From Apiotrichum sp. Y4204 (taxonomy: Eukaryota > Basidiomycota > Tremellomycetes > Trichosporonales > Trichosporonaceae), in NCBI GenBank assembly GCA_025531455.1, contig JAMYHL010000058.1:221604-285603 (forward strand): a stretch of 64,000 nucleotides of DNA. Reading direction: 5' to 3'. A model generated the notes under the pieces. That model worked only from the letters and a program-made list of their open reading frames with translations, searched no databases and had not been told where the DNA came from. Both the position numbers and the translations under genes were made by a program. How positions within the stretch are numbered: position 1 is the stretch's first letter; each line of letters starts with the position of its first letter. Of this stretch, positions 36,651 through 48,470 are shown piece after piece.

Positions 36651-37697
36651 GGATTTGGGTTTACCGCGCTTGACTGCCGCCTCCTCCCCTCCCCTCCCTC
36701 CCCTCCCTCCCTCTCGGGCCCCTTTCCCTAGAGCCAAGTCCCCGAGCGCACCCCGCCCCGGCGACCACACCGGCCACCACCACCGGCCACAATGCCGTCC
36801 GTTCTTTCCACTTTCCTACCGCATGGGAGCCACAGCGCCATGGACAGTACGGGCAGTCGTGGTGCGACGGTGCCGTGCGGCGCTGCGGCGCGGCGCCGCA
36901 GGCCGCAGGCCATTGTGCCCTTTTGGTGCCGAGCCGAGAGTGTCAGTGGGAATGGCAGTCCAGTGGCCAGTTGGTGCGTGCGTAGTATGCACGGCTTGCT
37001 CTGTCTGGGCCTCTGGGCCTCTGAGCCTCTGAGCCTCTAGGCCTCTAGGCCCTCTACACCGCTGCCTCTTTTCAGGTCCCTTTGAAACTGCTCGATTGCG
37101 CGGCACCCACACACCGCCCCCCCTTCCTTGATTCACTCCACCCATTCCCCCGGCCTGTTCCTCTGGTCTTGTGCCTTGTAAACCGCTTATCGTGCTGGCA
37201 GTGCTCCAAGTTCCACGTCGACAAGATAAAAGCGCCAACGTGTTTTGTGCCATCCAGCTTCTTTCCCCCCCATCCAAACAAGCCAACCCCCTCCTCCTCC
37301 CTGCTTTCGCTCGCGCTCTGTGTGTGTTCTTCGTTTCTATTTGCTCCTTTTCCTTGCTCTCTACTATTTGCTTCTCTCTCTCGCTCTTCCCACCACACCC
37401 CACCTCTTTGTTTTCCAATCGAGACCCGCCCACGAACAATTAGTATTAGCATCTCTAGCATCTAGCATCGCCGCCGCCGCAGCAGCGCAAGCACCCAGCA
37501 ATCCATAACCAACACAGTCATCAACATCATCCATTCCATTATCATCACCACTACCACGACCCTGTCCACGACCCACCCATTCACGACCCAATAATACACC
37601 GCCACTCGCCTCGCCTCCTCGTCGAGCCTCATTCAAATACCCAGCACATTCGCACCCCTCCTCGGCCCCTTACATCACCACCACAACAATACCCACC
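36651..37697 (+). promoter_or_regulatory. HXL1: Promoter and long pyrimidine-rich leader of the bZIP gene
   Basis: CT-rich blocks at about 36670-36730 and 37260-37420, the five-copy octamer repeat at 37009-37048, and a TATA-like AAGATAAAAG near 37222-37231. The last 250 nt are rich in C, A and T with several short upstream ATG-free segments. Its length suggests a long 5' UTR, but no start site can be fixed. Confidence 0.4.
37009..37048. repeat. Tandem GCCTCTRR octamer, five copies
   Basis: Five consecutive octamers, GCCTCTGG, GCCTCTGA twice and GCCTCTAG twice, about 650 nt upstream of the bZIP start codon. Confidence 0.75.
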
Positions 37698-39068
37698 ATG
37701 ACCAACGCGGCTACCACCCCCGCCGCTTCGACCTCGAAGCGCCCTGCGTCCTCCAACCCGGCTACCCCCGCAGCCAAGCGCTCCAAGCCCTCTACCACCG
37801 ACAAGGACGCTGAGGATGACAAGGCCGACGATGAGGCCAACGCCGAGAACGCTGAGGAGAATGAAGAAGACATGGATGAGGAGGCAAAGGCGAAGGCCGC
37901 ACGCAGGGAAGCAAGGGTAAGTGAATCTTTCGACAATATTATCTCGTCGTCGATGCTCACACCACTAGACAATCCGCAACCGCGAGTCCGCACAGCGCTC
38001 CCGAAACCAGCGCAAGGCCCATCTTGCCTGGCTCGAGGCCCGCGTCGTAGAGCTTGAGGCAGAGAACCGTGCGCTGCGCGCCGGCACCGCCCCATCCTCG
38101 CCCTCCAAAACCCGCGAGTCCTCTCCCGCCCACTCTGTTGTTTCTCTCGCCTCCGACTTTGGCATCCCTCCCGAGGTTGTCAGCGCAGGTGGCGGCGTCA
38201 ACCTCGCCAACGTCGCCCCTCCCCCATCGGACGTGCTCGAGGACATCAAGCCCGTAATCCCCGCCACTCCCCCTGCCATGCCCGAGCCTCGCATGCTTCC
38301 CATGATGGGCCACGACGTCCACGAGGAGAACATGCAGCTCCGCTACCGTGTTTCCCTTCTCGAGAGCATCGTCAAGCAGACCGCCGCCTACTTCTCCAAC
38401 AACACGCCGATCGACATGCACATGGTTGCGTCCCCTGCGCCCATTTCCATGTCGCGTTCCAACTCCCGCGCCGCTCCCGGTATGGAGGCCACTCTTTCGC
38501 CCCCCATGTTCCCTACCCACCGCGAGCCGGTCCAGTCCCCACTTCGCCTTCAGACCCAGCTCGACAACGTCCGTCCCGACGCTGCCCATGCTAACAACGC
38601 TTCTGTAGACGTCGCGTCCTTCGTTGACCTGTCAACTCCCGTCGCTCGCCACCCTGCCGCGGTGGCGACCTCGTCGGCTGTCTCCTCTGAGAGGAGGCGC
38701 GCCGAGGCCCTGCAGCGGGCGAGGGGTTCCTTGACAGACTTCAACCTGGACGTGCCGGCGAACAGGCAGCGCTTGGCAACGGTAGCTCGGCTGGTCGTGG
38801 CTCTGGCCCGGCTCAGGGGCTTGACCTCCACATCGGACCGGTCACCGCGCCGCACTCCGCTCTGCAGGTCGTCGAGCAAACGCAGGAAGGCTGGATCCCG
38901 GAGGCACCCCAGGTGGTGCAGTGGGACGAGGAGATGAACGACCTTCTCGAGACGCTCGAGGGTCAAGCCAACAGCGTCTCGACCGTCGTTCCTGGCGGCA
39001 ACGTTGCACCATCGGCGGTGGTGAGCGGCGAGCAGTGGGCCTGGGAGACGGCCATGGTCGAGTTCTAA
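37698..39068 (+). CDS. HXL1: HAC1/XBP1/HXL1-type bZIP transcription factor with Ire1-type intron
   Basis: Exon 1 is 37698-37916. A conventional intron (GTAAGT to CTAG) occupies 37917-37968. The basic region then reads RNRESAQRSRNQRK, with the invariant Asn and Arg of bZIP factors, followed by HLAWLEARVVELEAENRALR as the zipper; the HLxxLE start recalls yeast Hac1. A second helical segment (ENMQLRYRVSLLESIVKQ) follows. Reading straight on gives a 395-residue protein ending at 38937 with a low-quality Arg/Ser tail. Removing 38657-38712 (56 nt, not GT-AG) shifts frame and opens a 117-codon C-terminus ending at 39068, with an acidic, Trp-containing part (WIPEAPQVVQWDEEMNDLLE) like an activation domain; total 420 residues. 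In this family Ire1 removes such an intron during ER stress to switch on the unfolded protein response. Orthology is inferred from bZIP, intron position and hairpin. Confidence 0.85.
38657..38712 (+). other. HXL1: Putative Ire1-processed non-spliceosomal intron, 56 nt
   Basis: The 5' site lies in a perfect hairpin: arm TCGCCACC (38646-38653), heptaloop CTG|CCGC (38654-38660), arm GGTGGCGA (38661-38668). The 3' site is CTG|CAGC (38710-38716), flanked by CC/GG, so that hairpin is weaker (or GCCC/GGGC around a 6-nt loop). Both loops match the CNG|CNGN consensus of HAC1/XBP1 Ire1 sites. The intron starts CCGCGG and ends GCCCTG, with no GT-AG. It contains an in-frame TGA for the downstream frame and a 6-bp internal hairpin (CTCCTC/GAGGAG) that would bring the two sites together. 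56 is 2 modulo 3, as the frame switch requires. Confidence 0.82.
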
Positions 39069-39939
39069 AGCGACCTGCGACCGACTTCCGACGAACGATA
39101 GACGATCAGAAGAAGCAACCATAGAAAACAAAACACTACTCTCGACTCCCAACCCTCTAATCCAGTCCCGACACTCGTATGGGAGACGTCCCGTTCGAGT
39201 ATCAAGACTGCGCTGTGTATATCTCGACCTGGTGCCCAGAGCATCCGAGGTCTACGTTTCTGTAAGTCCTCGTTTCTTGTCCGCTTGTTAGTATGTGCGC
39301 GCGACTGGCACGGCACGACACTTCGGCGGCCCTCCGTTCGTATGTGTTTCTTCGCAACTCGGTGCATTGTCACGATCTCTGGGTGTTTGTTTCCAACCCC
39401 CGCGTCATTCGCCTCTGAGTACAGCCGACCCCCAGTCTCCGCCGCACACCCGCTCGCCCAAGTTGGCTTGAGCCGTGAGCAGGGCGTGAGCGGGGTCGAA
39501 GACGACCAGGGCCCCACGCCATTTGGAAGGAACAACCCCAGAGTCGTTGATGGTTCACTTGAGAAGCTGGAGAGACTGCATGTGAACGGCTGGTCACAGG
39601 AGTCGTTTGTGTTGACCATTGCGTGTACATTCTGGCTGGCCCAAGCACGAGGCAGGCGAGTAGACAGGTCGACCCTACGCCCTTTATGGTTCGGGTTGCG
39701 ACCATGAGTCGCAGGAGTGATAGTATGAGACGATGATAGAAAAAGGCCCCACAATTGTAGCTGTCACTTAGGATACATGCAACGTACTGCAAATAGGATA
39801 CCATTGAGAGGCATCGGAGCATCCTCAGTCGCAACCGAGGCCAACAATTGAGCAGGTTGCAATACACAGATAATCAACGGGTAAGTCCTATTCTGATGCA
39901 TGCGGTAGATAATCCTTGGCTGATTCTGAAAATCAGCAA
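39069..39939. other. bZIP gene 3' region
   Basis: 3' UTR and spacer up to tRNA-Lys. I see no further gene. Confidence 0.5.
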
Positions 39940-40022
39940 GCCTCGTTATATCAGTCGGTAGATAGTTTGACTCTTACTACTAAGATATCAAAATGTCATG
40001 GGTTCGAGCCCCATACGAGGCT
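39940..40022 (+). tRNA. tRNA-Lys(CTT) with about 10-nt intron
   Basis: Perfect 7-bp acceptor GCCTCGT/ACGAGGC with discriminator T, D stem TATC/GATA, and anticodon stem TTTGA/TCAAA. The loop is CTCTTA, then a short intron (CTACTAAGAT), then A. T arm ATGGG TTCGAGC CCCAT. The anticodon CTT reads AAG lysine codons. The D stem is unusually A/T-rich. Confidence 0.9.
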
Positions 40023-40482
40023 TTCCTTTTTTGGTTAAATCGTCAATCTGTTCATCGTCGACACCTGAGGCATGCAAGGCATCCGGCCATGCCAGCCATC
40101 GGACAGTGCATGCGGGCCGGGTAAGCTATGTCAGATGCTACCTACTTGTCCTGTATGGCAAGCTGTGCCACAAACCACATCGGTCCTCTTGATACGGAAG
40201 GGATGACATAGACTGTCGTAACTGTGAGAAGAGGGGCGACGCGTTCCCGATCCATGTGCTTCCCCGTGATTCTCGGCCGTCTTTCATCCTTCTGCTTCTG
40301 GCTCCCAGATATTGAATTGCTAATGCATCTACACGCCCAACGTGTGGGACCATATGCGTGGGTATCACTAACACGTCATTTATGCAATCTGTGTTACATG
40401 TCTTGAGAGGGCTTGCAGTGTGGGGTTGGGGGCCGTACATGAGTGAATGAAGAGATGAATATGGAACAGCACATCGGAAACA
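40023..40482. other. Spacer between tRNA-Lys and INO80 3' end
   Basis: Probably INO80 3' UTR. No other feature seen. Confidence 0.5.
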
Positions 40483-43400
40483 TTAGATGGGCAGGCCGTC
40501 GGGGCCGAGGGCAATCTTGACCTTCTTGGCTCGCGGCTTGGCTGCGGCGTTAGCTGGGCACAGGGAAAAGGTGCAAAGCTCCATGACACTCACGCTCCGC
40601 GTCTTTCTTCTTTGACCGCTTCTTGGGGACCGGCGTGCGCGCCCCACTGGGAGCACGCCCGTCGTCCATGTCGTCATCGTCGTTGTTGCCTCCTTTGTTC
40701 GCGTTGGCGGCAGTGAAGAACTCGTCGTCATCATCGTCCATGTTGCCCAGCCCGTCACCAAAGGCAGAACGGCGGTTCGGTCCACTGAAGGTGGAACTAC
40801 CAGTGAAGCCATGGGCCTCGGCCTGCTTGCGCTTGGCGACGGATTCGGCGAGCTCCTCGTCGTCCATGAATAGCGAGGCAATCTCCGCCGGCTTGGCAAC
40901 GTCGCCAATCGCCTTCTGGCCAACGACGATGTCCTGTACGTCCTTCTTGGCACGGGCCAGTTTGACGATACGCTCCTCGATGGTGCCACGGGCTATGAGA
41001 CGATACACCGTCACCTGCTTGGTCTGACCAACACGGTGAGCACGGTCCATCGCCTGTGCGTCGTTGGACGGGTTCCAGTCGTGGTCGTAGAAAACGACAG
41101 TGTCGGCGGCAGTCAGGTTGATACCAAGACCACCCGCACGCGTACTGAGACAGAAGACGAAGATGTCAGGATTGGTCTGCCAAGACGTCACCATGTCACG
41201 ACGGTCGCCAATAGCAGACGAACCATCGAGTCGTAGATACTTGTACTGGCGGTAGATGAGGTACTCCTCGATGAGGTCCATCATCTTGGTCATCTGGAAG
41301 TACAGCAGGACACGGTGGCCGCCATCCTTGAGCTCGCGGAGAAGGTCATCGAGGCGGGCCAGCTTGGACGAGTCGACAATGAGGCGCTTGATTGGGGGAA
41401 CCGAGATGGACGACAACGGCGTCTGGTCCAGAGGCGCGGTGCCCAAGAGACCGGCAGGAGGAACATGAGGAACAAGAGCGTCAAGGCGAGCAACAGCCTG
41501 GCTGTCGTCGCGCTCACTAGGAGCCACACCGTATAGGGCAGAGTGAACCACGCCGTCGGAGGCCAGCCTCTCCTGCGTGTTGACATATGAGCGGCTGGAA
41601 ACGATGGGTGTGATCTGTGGTGCGACAACATCCGTCACAGCAAATCGAGCGCTCGGCCTGGAAAGGTAGGATTGATTCCAAACCTTGGACGTGATGTCAC
41701 GCAGTGGGGCGATGTCCTTTGCGGGAGGCGCAATGAGAGGCACACGAGGCGCCGGCGGGGCAAACTTCTTTGTCGATGAGGCGGCAAAATCCCGGTCGGC
41801 GATGTACGGGCCAGTTGAGACCTGGTCGCCCTGTTCTCCAGATTCCTTCAGGAGGCTCACGAGAGGATGAGACGTGGCACGCTGGTGCGCCTGGGCGGGC
41901 GAAACGTTCATAATCTTCAGGAAGCCAAACTGAGATTCGTCCTCCTTCAGCGACGAGTTGATCCAGTCCGTGTTCCAGATGTTGAGGAGATTGTTGAGGA
42001 TATGTGTGTCCGAACCCGCGGTGCTGGTCTCACTCGGGACATCAAGCTTGCCGCCATCTGTCCAGATGAGCTTGGGCAGGCTGATCTCGATTGCGTTCCG
42101 TGACGAGTCGGGGCAGTAAAGCATATCTCCTTGACGGGCGAGGTTGCCGCTCTGGCCAAATGAGCCAAACAACAATGGCGATATAACGTCGGCACGCTCG
42201 AACAGGTCGGGATGGTTGCATACTTTGCGGAACTGCATGACCAAGTTCATGAGGCTCTTGGTGCTGGCAGAGTCGCCGCCGTTGTTGGCCTGAGCGATGA
42301 GATCGGAGATGGATACACGCTGGCGGAGGGCCTTGTAGATTTTGCGCTGGCGGGCACTGAGATCACAAAGAAGATCAATCTCGATCTTGTCACCGAGCTC
42401 CTTCTGAACGTGCTTCTTCACACGGCGAAGCATGAACGGCTTGAGGATCATATGGAGACGCTTGAGCTGTTCCGGCTTGAGCTGCGATTGATCGCCGCCA
42501 CCCGCGGCGTTCTCAATGTCTTTCGAGAACCACTCGGCAAACTCCTCGTGTGAATCGAAGAGCTGAGGCATGATGAAGTGAAGCAGTGCCCACAATTCTG
42601 GCGTTAGAGAATGAAGAATTCAGTGTACTCACCCTGCATGGAGTTCTGGATTGGGGTACCCGTAAGAAGAAGACGGTTGCGGCAATCGATAGAAAGAAGC
42701 GATTTCCAGCGAGCGGAGGAGGATGACTTGATGGCCTGCGCCTCGTCGAGAATCATGTACTGCCACTTCATGCCTTGGAAGTACTTCTCATCCTGGACGG
42801 CGAGCTGGTAGCTGGTGACGAGAATGTGGAAGGGCGAATCCTTGGTGAACGTCTGGTTCTTCTTGTTCCAGATACGACGGAGAGTCTCACGGTCCTTGGG
42901 AGAGCCCCAGTACGGGAGCGCCTTGAGATCGGGAACAAACCGAGCCAATTCCTGCTGCCAGTTGTGCAGGGTGGACGCAGGTGCGATGACGAGGAAGGGG
43001 CCCCATAAGTTGTGGCTCTCGGCGAGGTAAGCCAGGAGTGAGATCGATTGAATGGTCTTTCCGAGACCCATCTCGTCGGCAAGAATACCGTTGATACCCT
43101 GCTCGTACAAGTTTCCGAGCCACGTAAGACCCTTGAGCTGGTACTCCTTGAGCTGAGCCATCAGCATCTTGGGCTGCGTGATGGTGACGCTGTTGTCGCC
43201 AAGCGAAGGGTTCTGGAAGTTGAGCTCGTCTCCATCCATGGTGTCGTCGTCCAGGACCTGGCCGTTCTGTTGCCGGTTCGCGTCGAATTCGCGGGCACGA
43301 TCCCTGTTCGCCTGGATAGCAGCCTGCGCACCACGAGCGGCATGAGCGCGGAGGTTCTCGTCGTCGTCCTCGTCGTAGTCGAGTTCCTTCAGTGGCGTAG

Positions 43401-46400
43401 TGCCCATGCTGTCAAGATCAGCTCCTTGAGGTGCAGGGGCAGTTGGAGTAGGAGCGTCGCCCTCCATATTCTCGGCGTCGGTCGTCTTGATCTTTTTGCC
43501 AATGAAATGCGAGTAGAGCTCAGTCTGCGTGAGCAGGAAGTTGAGCTTGCGAGACTGGCGCTTTGCTTCTCGGGCCTCTTCTTCGGCCTTGGCCTTCTCC
43601 AATGCCTCTTTCTCAGCACGCTTGCGAGCCGCGAGCTCATCCTTCTCATTCTTGCGCCAGTACACAAGCATCTCGCGCATGACCTTCTTGCCCTTGGCGA
43701 CGAGATCCTTGTTGGCCTTGGTGGACGAGCGATACGTCGGTTTCAGATTGCGTTGGCTGAAACCGTTGCGAACCACCGCGTGTGCCGTTCGTGAGCAGTC
43801 CTGTTTGGTGGCATTGTCGTAAGCCTGCATGACGCGGTACACCTTGGGAACGTCGCGTGTGATTTGCGTCCAAACCTGGCGTTGAAGCTCTTCGACCAGG
43901 GTGAGTCGGACATGTGCCTCTGCCTCGCAAATACCACGGGGGTCATACGTGTTGGGAATGTGCTCCGGTTGTTTGGGTGGGGGAGGAGGTGGGGGAGGAA
44001 GAGGTTCGGCAGCAACGTCCAGCCCGGCAGCATGTGCCAGCTCGTCGTCCATGTCTCCAGCGGCGGCGGCGGCGGACTTTTCGGCTGCCCGCTGCTCCTT
44101 TTCCGCCTTGGATGGCCGTGTCCATCGTCCCTTGCCGACGCCAGGCTCCTTAACCTTGCCGGAACGCTTCTTCGGTGCAGGCGCGGATGTGGCGGGGGGT
44201 TCAACATTGCCATTCTCCATAATGACCGAAGTGTCGGCCTCGGCATCGTCGCCATGAACCGAGGTCATCTCCTCGAGCTCAGAAATGATTGCTTCGTCGG
44301 CAGCGTCGATGTGCGAAGTGTGCGTCTTTTTCCTGCGCTTCTTTGGCTTGGGCGGTTCCTCTTCAAGAAGGGCCGCAATGTCCGCATCAGGGTCGCCCGT
44401 AGCAGACTGAGCCATCGACTTGTCCCCGGCACTGTCGGCGTCGCTGTCCTCGCCACGCGCCGCACGCTCCTGCATTCTCCGCATTGCCTTCCATCCTTTT
44501 GCGGGACCGGGCTTCTTGCGCATCGTGCCGTCCTTGCGAAGTTGGGCGGGACCGCTGTTTTTCCGCAACCACATCTCATCCTGAACCTGCTTGACGTCGT
44601 CTTCAGTCAGACCAGTGATGTCACCGGACTCGATCTTCGCCATCACCTCAGCACGAGTGAGACCGCACGGCATGACTATCGACTGCGGGCCCTTGTCGAC
44701 AGGTGGTGGTGGCGGCTCGTCGCGACCTTCCTCGCCGTCCACAACAGACGAAGCAGGCATGGGGCTGCTCGGCTTGGCTTCGCCCTCTGCGAGGCCGAGC
44801 AACTCGTCATCGATGCCAGCAGCCGAAGCTTTCGACTTGCGCTTGTACTTCTTTTTGGGAAGTTCCACACCCGCCGCGATTGCCGCCTCCTTGGCGGCCT
44901 CCTTGGCTTGCCGCTGGGCGATACGTGTTGGATGGTCCGCGGGCCATCCCTTGCGCTTGACACGTTCCTTTGGAGCACCACCGTTGGTGTTTTTGTTGCC
45001 ACGGTTGGCATTAGGAGTCCATTGAATCATATCAGTCGCCTCTTTCTCACGCCGCTGCTGGAACTGGCGAAGGAACTCCTGCCAGACTTCCTCATTGGCG
45101 GTGAGACCATCGTCGGGACGCAGCATTCCTTTGCGACCAGTGTTGTTCGGCGCGATTTCGAGAGTGTCGCGTTCCGGTTCTGGTTCCGGTTCCGGCTCTG
45201 GATCAAACTCCACTGGTTCGGGCTCAGGCTCAGGCGAGCGGCGACGAGGAGATGCGGAGGGGCGGATGTGCCGACGTTCCGGGGAAGCTTGGCCGTTGCG
45301 CCACCCTGTTGGCTCGTACGGGTGATATGCTGGAGTTGCAGGGGCAAGTGAAGGAGAAGGTGACCGGTAACGGTACGAGGAAGGTCCAGCGTGGGAGGAA
45401 TGTGAGGAAACACGTCGGGAGCCATAGTCGTCATACCGATCCCGGGAAGGAGGGGCATCAAGCGATGCCCGGGGAAGGCGGTCGTGCCGCATGTCATAAG
45501 GGTCGAGGCGTTCGTGGCGCTCACGAAGATCGTGCCCACGATCACGAAGGTCGTGACCGCGGTCGCGGAGGTCATGTCCGCGGTCGCGAACGTCGTGGGT
45601 GCGTTCACGAAGATCGTGTCCATGTCGGTCGAGGTGGTCGAGGTGGTCCAGGCGGTCCAGGCGGTCGACACGCTCGTGCCGGTCAAGCCTGTCATGGAGC
45701 TCATGGCGGTCCAGACGATCGTGACGGTCCAGACGGTCGCGAGGGTCGAGACGTTCACGGTCGTGACGGTCAAGACGGTCAAGACGGTCATGCGGGTCAA
45801 GACGGTCATGCGGGTCAAGCCTTTCATGCCGGTCAAGTCTTTCCAGATGGTCAAGCCTGTCGCGGCGGTCGTGACGGTCCAGACGGTCCAGACGGTCAAG
45901 TCGCTCATGACGGTCGAGGCGCTCACGACGGTCGTGAGGGTCGAGCCTGTCGTGGCGGTCGTATACAGCAGCGTGGCTGCTGTACGATGATGATGGCTGC
46001 TTTAACTCTGGTGCGGTGCGGTGGAGGTAACTCCGGCCGACGTCAGCGGGCACGCCGTAATAGTCCGAAGGGTGGTCGCGACTGCGACGGCTAGAGTAGC
46101 CCGATTCGTACATCCGTGAGTCGATGGACGACGAATAGCCGCTACCGCCGTAGTGGGAGGGTGATTGCCTGGGTGGGGGCGGATCTTGGAGGCGTGAGGA
46201 AGAACGCGGGGGCGAAGCTGGGGGAGGTGAATTGACAAGAGCCGAAAGTGACATTCGCGAGGAGGGATTCGGTCTCGGCGGTGAAGGCTGGGAGAGATGG
46301 AGTCAGCACACAAATATATACACTCATAAGTGTCCACAAGAAGAAAACGGAGATTTTGGAGGAGAAACCAACCCTTCTATCAATGTCCATTCCCGCAGCG

Positions 46401-46492
46401 CCGAGTGCAGAGTGAGAGTGGACAGGACTCATGCTTGTCGAATGGTGCCGGCTAGACCGGTGGACTGGCACACCGCGATCGTAATCCACCAT
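40483..46492 (-). CDS. INO80: INO80 chromatin-remodelling ATPase
   Basis: Four exons on the minus strand: a short first exon from ATG 46492, a long one about 46290-42640, a third about 42605-40594, and a last short exon ending at 40483 ([11 protein letters not shown]). The N-terminal third is disordered and includes an Asp/Arg/Leu/His repeat tract. Next are two short AT-hook-like or Lys-rich blocks and the DBINO domain (about 43950-43500, with [16 protein letters not shown] and [14 protein letters not shown]), which identifies INO80. The SNF2 ATPase follows, with the Walker [10 protein letters not shown], the DEAQ box in [11 protein letters not shown], and [11 protein letters not shown] family-typical long insert precedes the helicase C lobe ([32 protein letters not shown]). 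INO80 slides nucleosomes and handles H2A.Z in transcription, replication and repair. Size (about 1,950 residues) is at the upper end for fungal INO80. Confidence 0.97.
45484..45966 (-). repeat. INO80: Degenerate 9-15-nt repeat encoding D-R-L-D-R-H units in INO80
   Basis: About 480 nt of imperfect in-frame repeats of a GGTC-containing unit. Read on the coding strand it yields near-continuous Asp-Arg-Leu-Asp-Arg-His/His-Glu-Arg motifs, ending in four GHDLRDR-type copies. Strand composition is strongly skewed (G-rich on the plus strand). Confidence 0.85.
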
Positions 46493-47229
46493 TATGAATT
46501 TGCGCTCTCCTTGGTAATAGGGCGCGCCTGACGCGTGCTCTGGAGTGCACTAATGTTGTGATGTAAGTGAAAGGGCGATGGAGTGGAGGGATGCAATGTG
46601 AGGATGGAGCTGGCCTCTCCGCCTGGTGGGCGATGGGGTGTCCCCGATGGTGGTGGAGTGGGCTGCCGAGTGAGATTGGCTAACTCTGTCTGGCTGATGG
46701 GTTGGCCGGCCTGGCTTCGGGTCAATGGTGGTAAAAGGTGTATATATGGATGTGTGGGTTGAGGGGTATCAAGTCGGTGATTGGGTGAGCAGTGGTTGAG
46801 CGATAGTAGCTGGGTGGATGCGATATGAGGGGTTGTGCTGGATGGATGGTGAGAGGTTAGTAAGTGATGGAGAGGAGAAGAGATGGGGTGGTGTAGACGA
46901 TGTGGGGAGGGGGGGATGGATGAGGGGGAGGGGGCATGGCATTCGTTTGCATTATTGTAGATTGTGGTGGACAACCGCGGCGGCGCAGACTGAGAGGCGG
47001 AGGAGCGAGTTGGAAAGAGGACCACCACTCAATATACTACCTTCATACATCCCACAAGGAAAAAAGGAAAGGGAGGCAAGGATACCGTAGCACCACGCCA
47101 TGGATGGGTGGGTGCCGGTGGGTGGGTGGGTGACTGTGTGTGTGTGGGTGTGTGGGAGGAAGGCGGAGGCAAGCCGGCACGCGCGCGCGCGGGCGCAAGA
47201 GGGAGGGGAGGGGAGGCGCAGGGGAGGAG

Positions 47230-47248
47230 AAAAAAAAAAAAAAAAAAA
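47230..47248. repeat. A19 homopolymer
   Basis: Nineteen consecutive A after a G/A-rich stretch. No coding sequence with a poly(A) signal precedes it, so I cannot call it a retroposed tail. Confidence 0.8.
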
Positions 47249-48470
47249 GAGGCAACAAGGGGGGCCGGCGGGGCGGGGCCAGACTAGGCGTTTTCTTCTT
47301 TCTTTTTGGGTGTAGCCTTGATGGATTGGGTTTGTGTGTGGGTGGATCTTAGTGGCATCCGGCCATTTACAATCCTCACCACGCACCGATGCATTTTGTG
47401 CAACAATGACGGATCCAGTAAGAGTGCAGCAATGCAGCAAATAGATGTGAGATCAGCTCGTATTCCCCTCAGCTTCTTCCCCCCCTCGTCCCCCCTTCTA
47501 AGGCCTCTCGCCCCCAGGGGATCCCGGTAGTTGAGACATGTATTCGTTGATCTCCATGCTGATCTCTTCTCTATGGGATCTGTGGGGCTAACAGGTCAAT
47601 CATTGATCGCCATCAGCCTCTACCCTCGCAGCCTCGTCGTTCGATACATGTCCAGTCAACCACACAGATTCGCATGCACACATCACTACATATCTGCATA
47701 TCGCACACGTGCACACGCTGCACACTCATCCACACACTCACACTGCCAAGGTCCAGTAGTTGTCTTCAGTCCCACAGAGGGAGACGACAATGAGTAAATG
47801 ACCTCCGTCACACATCCACATTCTCCCTTTTCAACCACCCGCCCCGTTTTTGTTCTCCTCCACGCTCCTCTTGATCCTTTTGAGGCTGGGTTCTTTGACT
47901 TCCTGCGGCAGAGCTAACCCCGGCTCTTGGCGGAACACGGAGGCAACCACCATCCAACAAAGAGATCTGAGTGGATCATTCGCTGTCTGCCGAGGAGCAC
48001 GAGAGGAATCGAGGAATGACGTGTCGGCACCTTGCATCTCACTGTCACTCGCGCCGACTCGCCTCTCGCCTCTCGCCTCGTATACTCGTATCGTTTTTCA
48101 TCAATTCCCGTTCCTTTGTGGGTTATTTAAGAGCACCGGCAACACCACCGCTCCTCCATTCCAATTCGCCATCGGCTGGACCCACACCACCTGCATCGTT
48201 GATGGATTTCCATTTCTTTCACATTTTCGTCCCTTGCATTGCATGGCACGTCCACCCCCCCGGTACCCCCGGCCCACATTGTGCATTGTTTCCTCAGCTT
48301 AGCGCTCAGCATTATTCGCGCCCACTCGACCGGTCTGTGTCAGCGCCACGACAAGAAGTGATGATCAGCACCGATTCCAGAGCGGTCCGAGCGGCGACGA
48401 TTAAACGATTCTCACTTCCTCTGCATCAAAAAGTCTTGACCGGCGTTTTCATCCAATTTCGTCATTGTGA

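Noticed and set aside
38590..38609. Branch-like GCTAAC and acceptor TTCTGTAG inside the bZIP gene
   Set aside because: It looks like a spliceosomal 3' site, but the only donor-like site nearby (GTCCGT at about 38569) is weak and using it leads to an early stop.
38782..38816. 35-nt GT-AG intron candidate in the bZIP gene that would also switch frame
   Set aside because: No branch site and very short. The Ire1-type pair explains the same frame change with a strong hairpin and matching loop motifs.
38640..38940. Sequencing frameshift as explanation for the split bZIP frame
   Set aside because: Possible in principle, but it would not create two consensus Ire1 loops exactly 56 nt apart.
43864..45351. 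495-codon plus-strand frame
   Set aside because: It is antisense to INO80 DBINO and N-terminal sequence, with no domain of its own.
47230..47248. A19 tract as the tail of a retroposed gene
   Set aside because: No coding or processed-transcript sequence precedes it, and no target-site duplication was seen.
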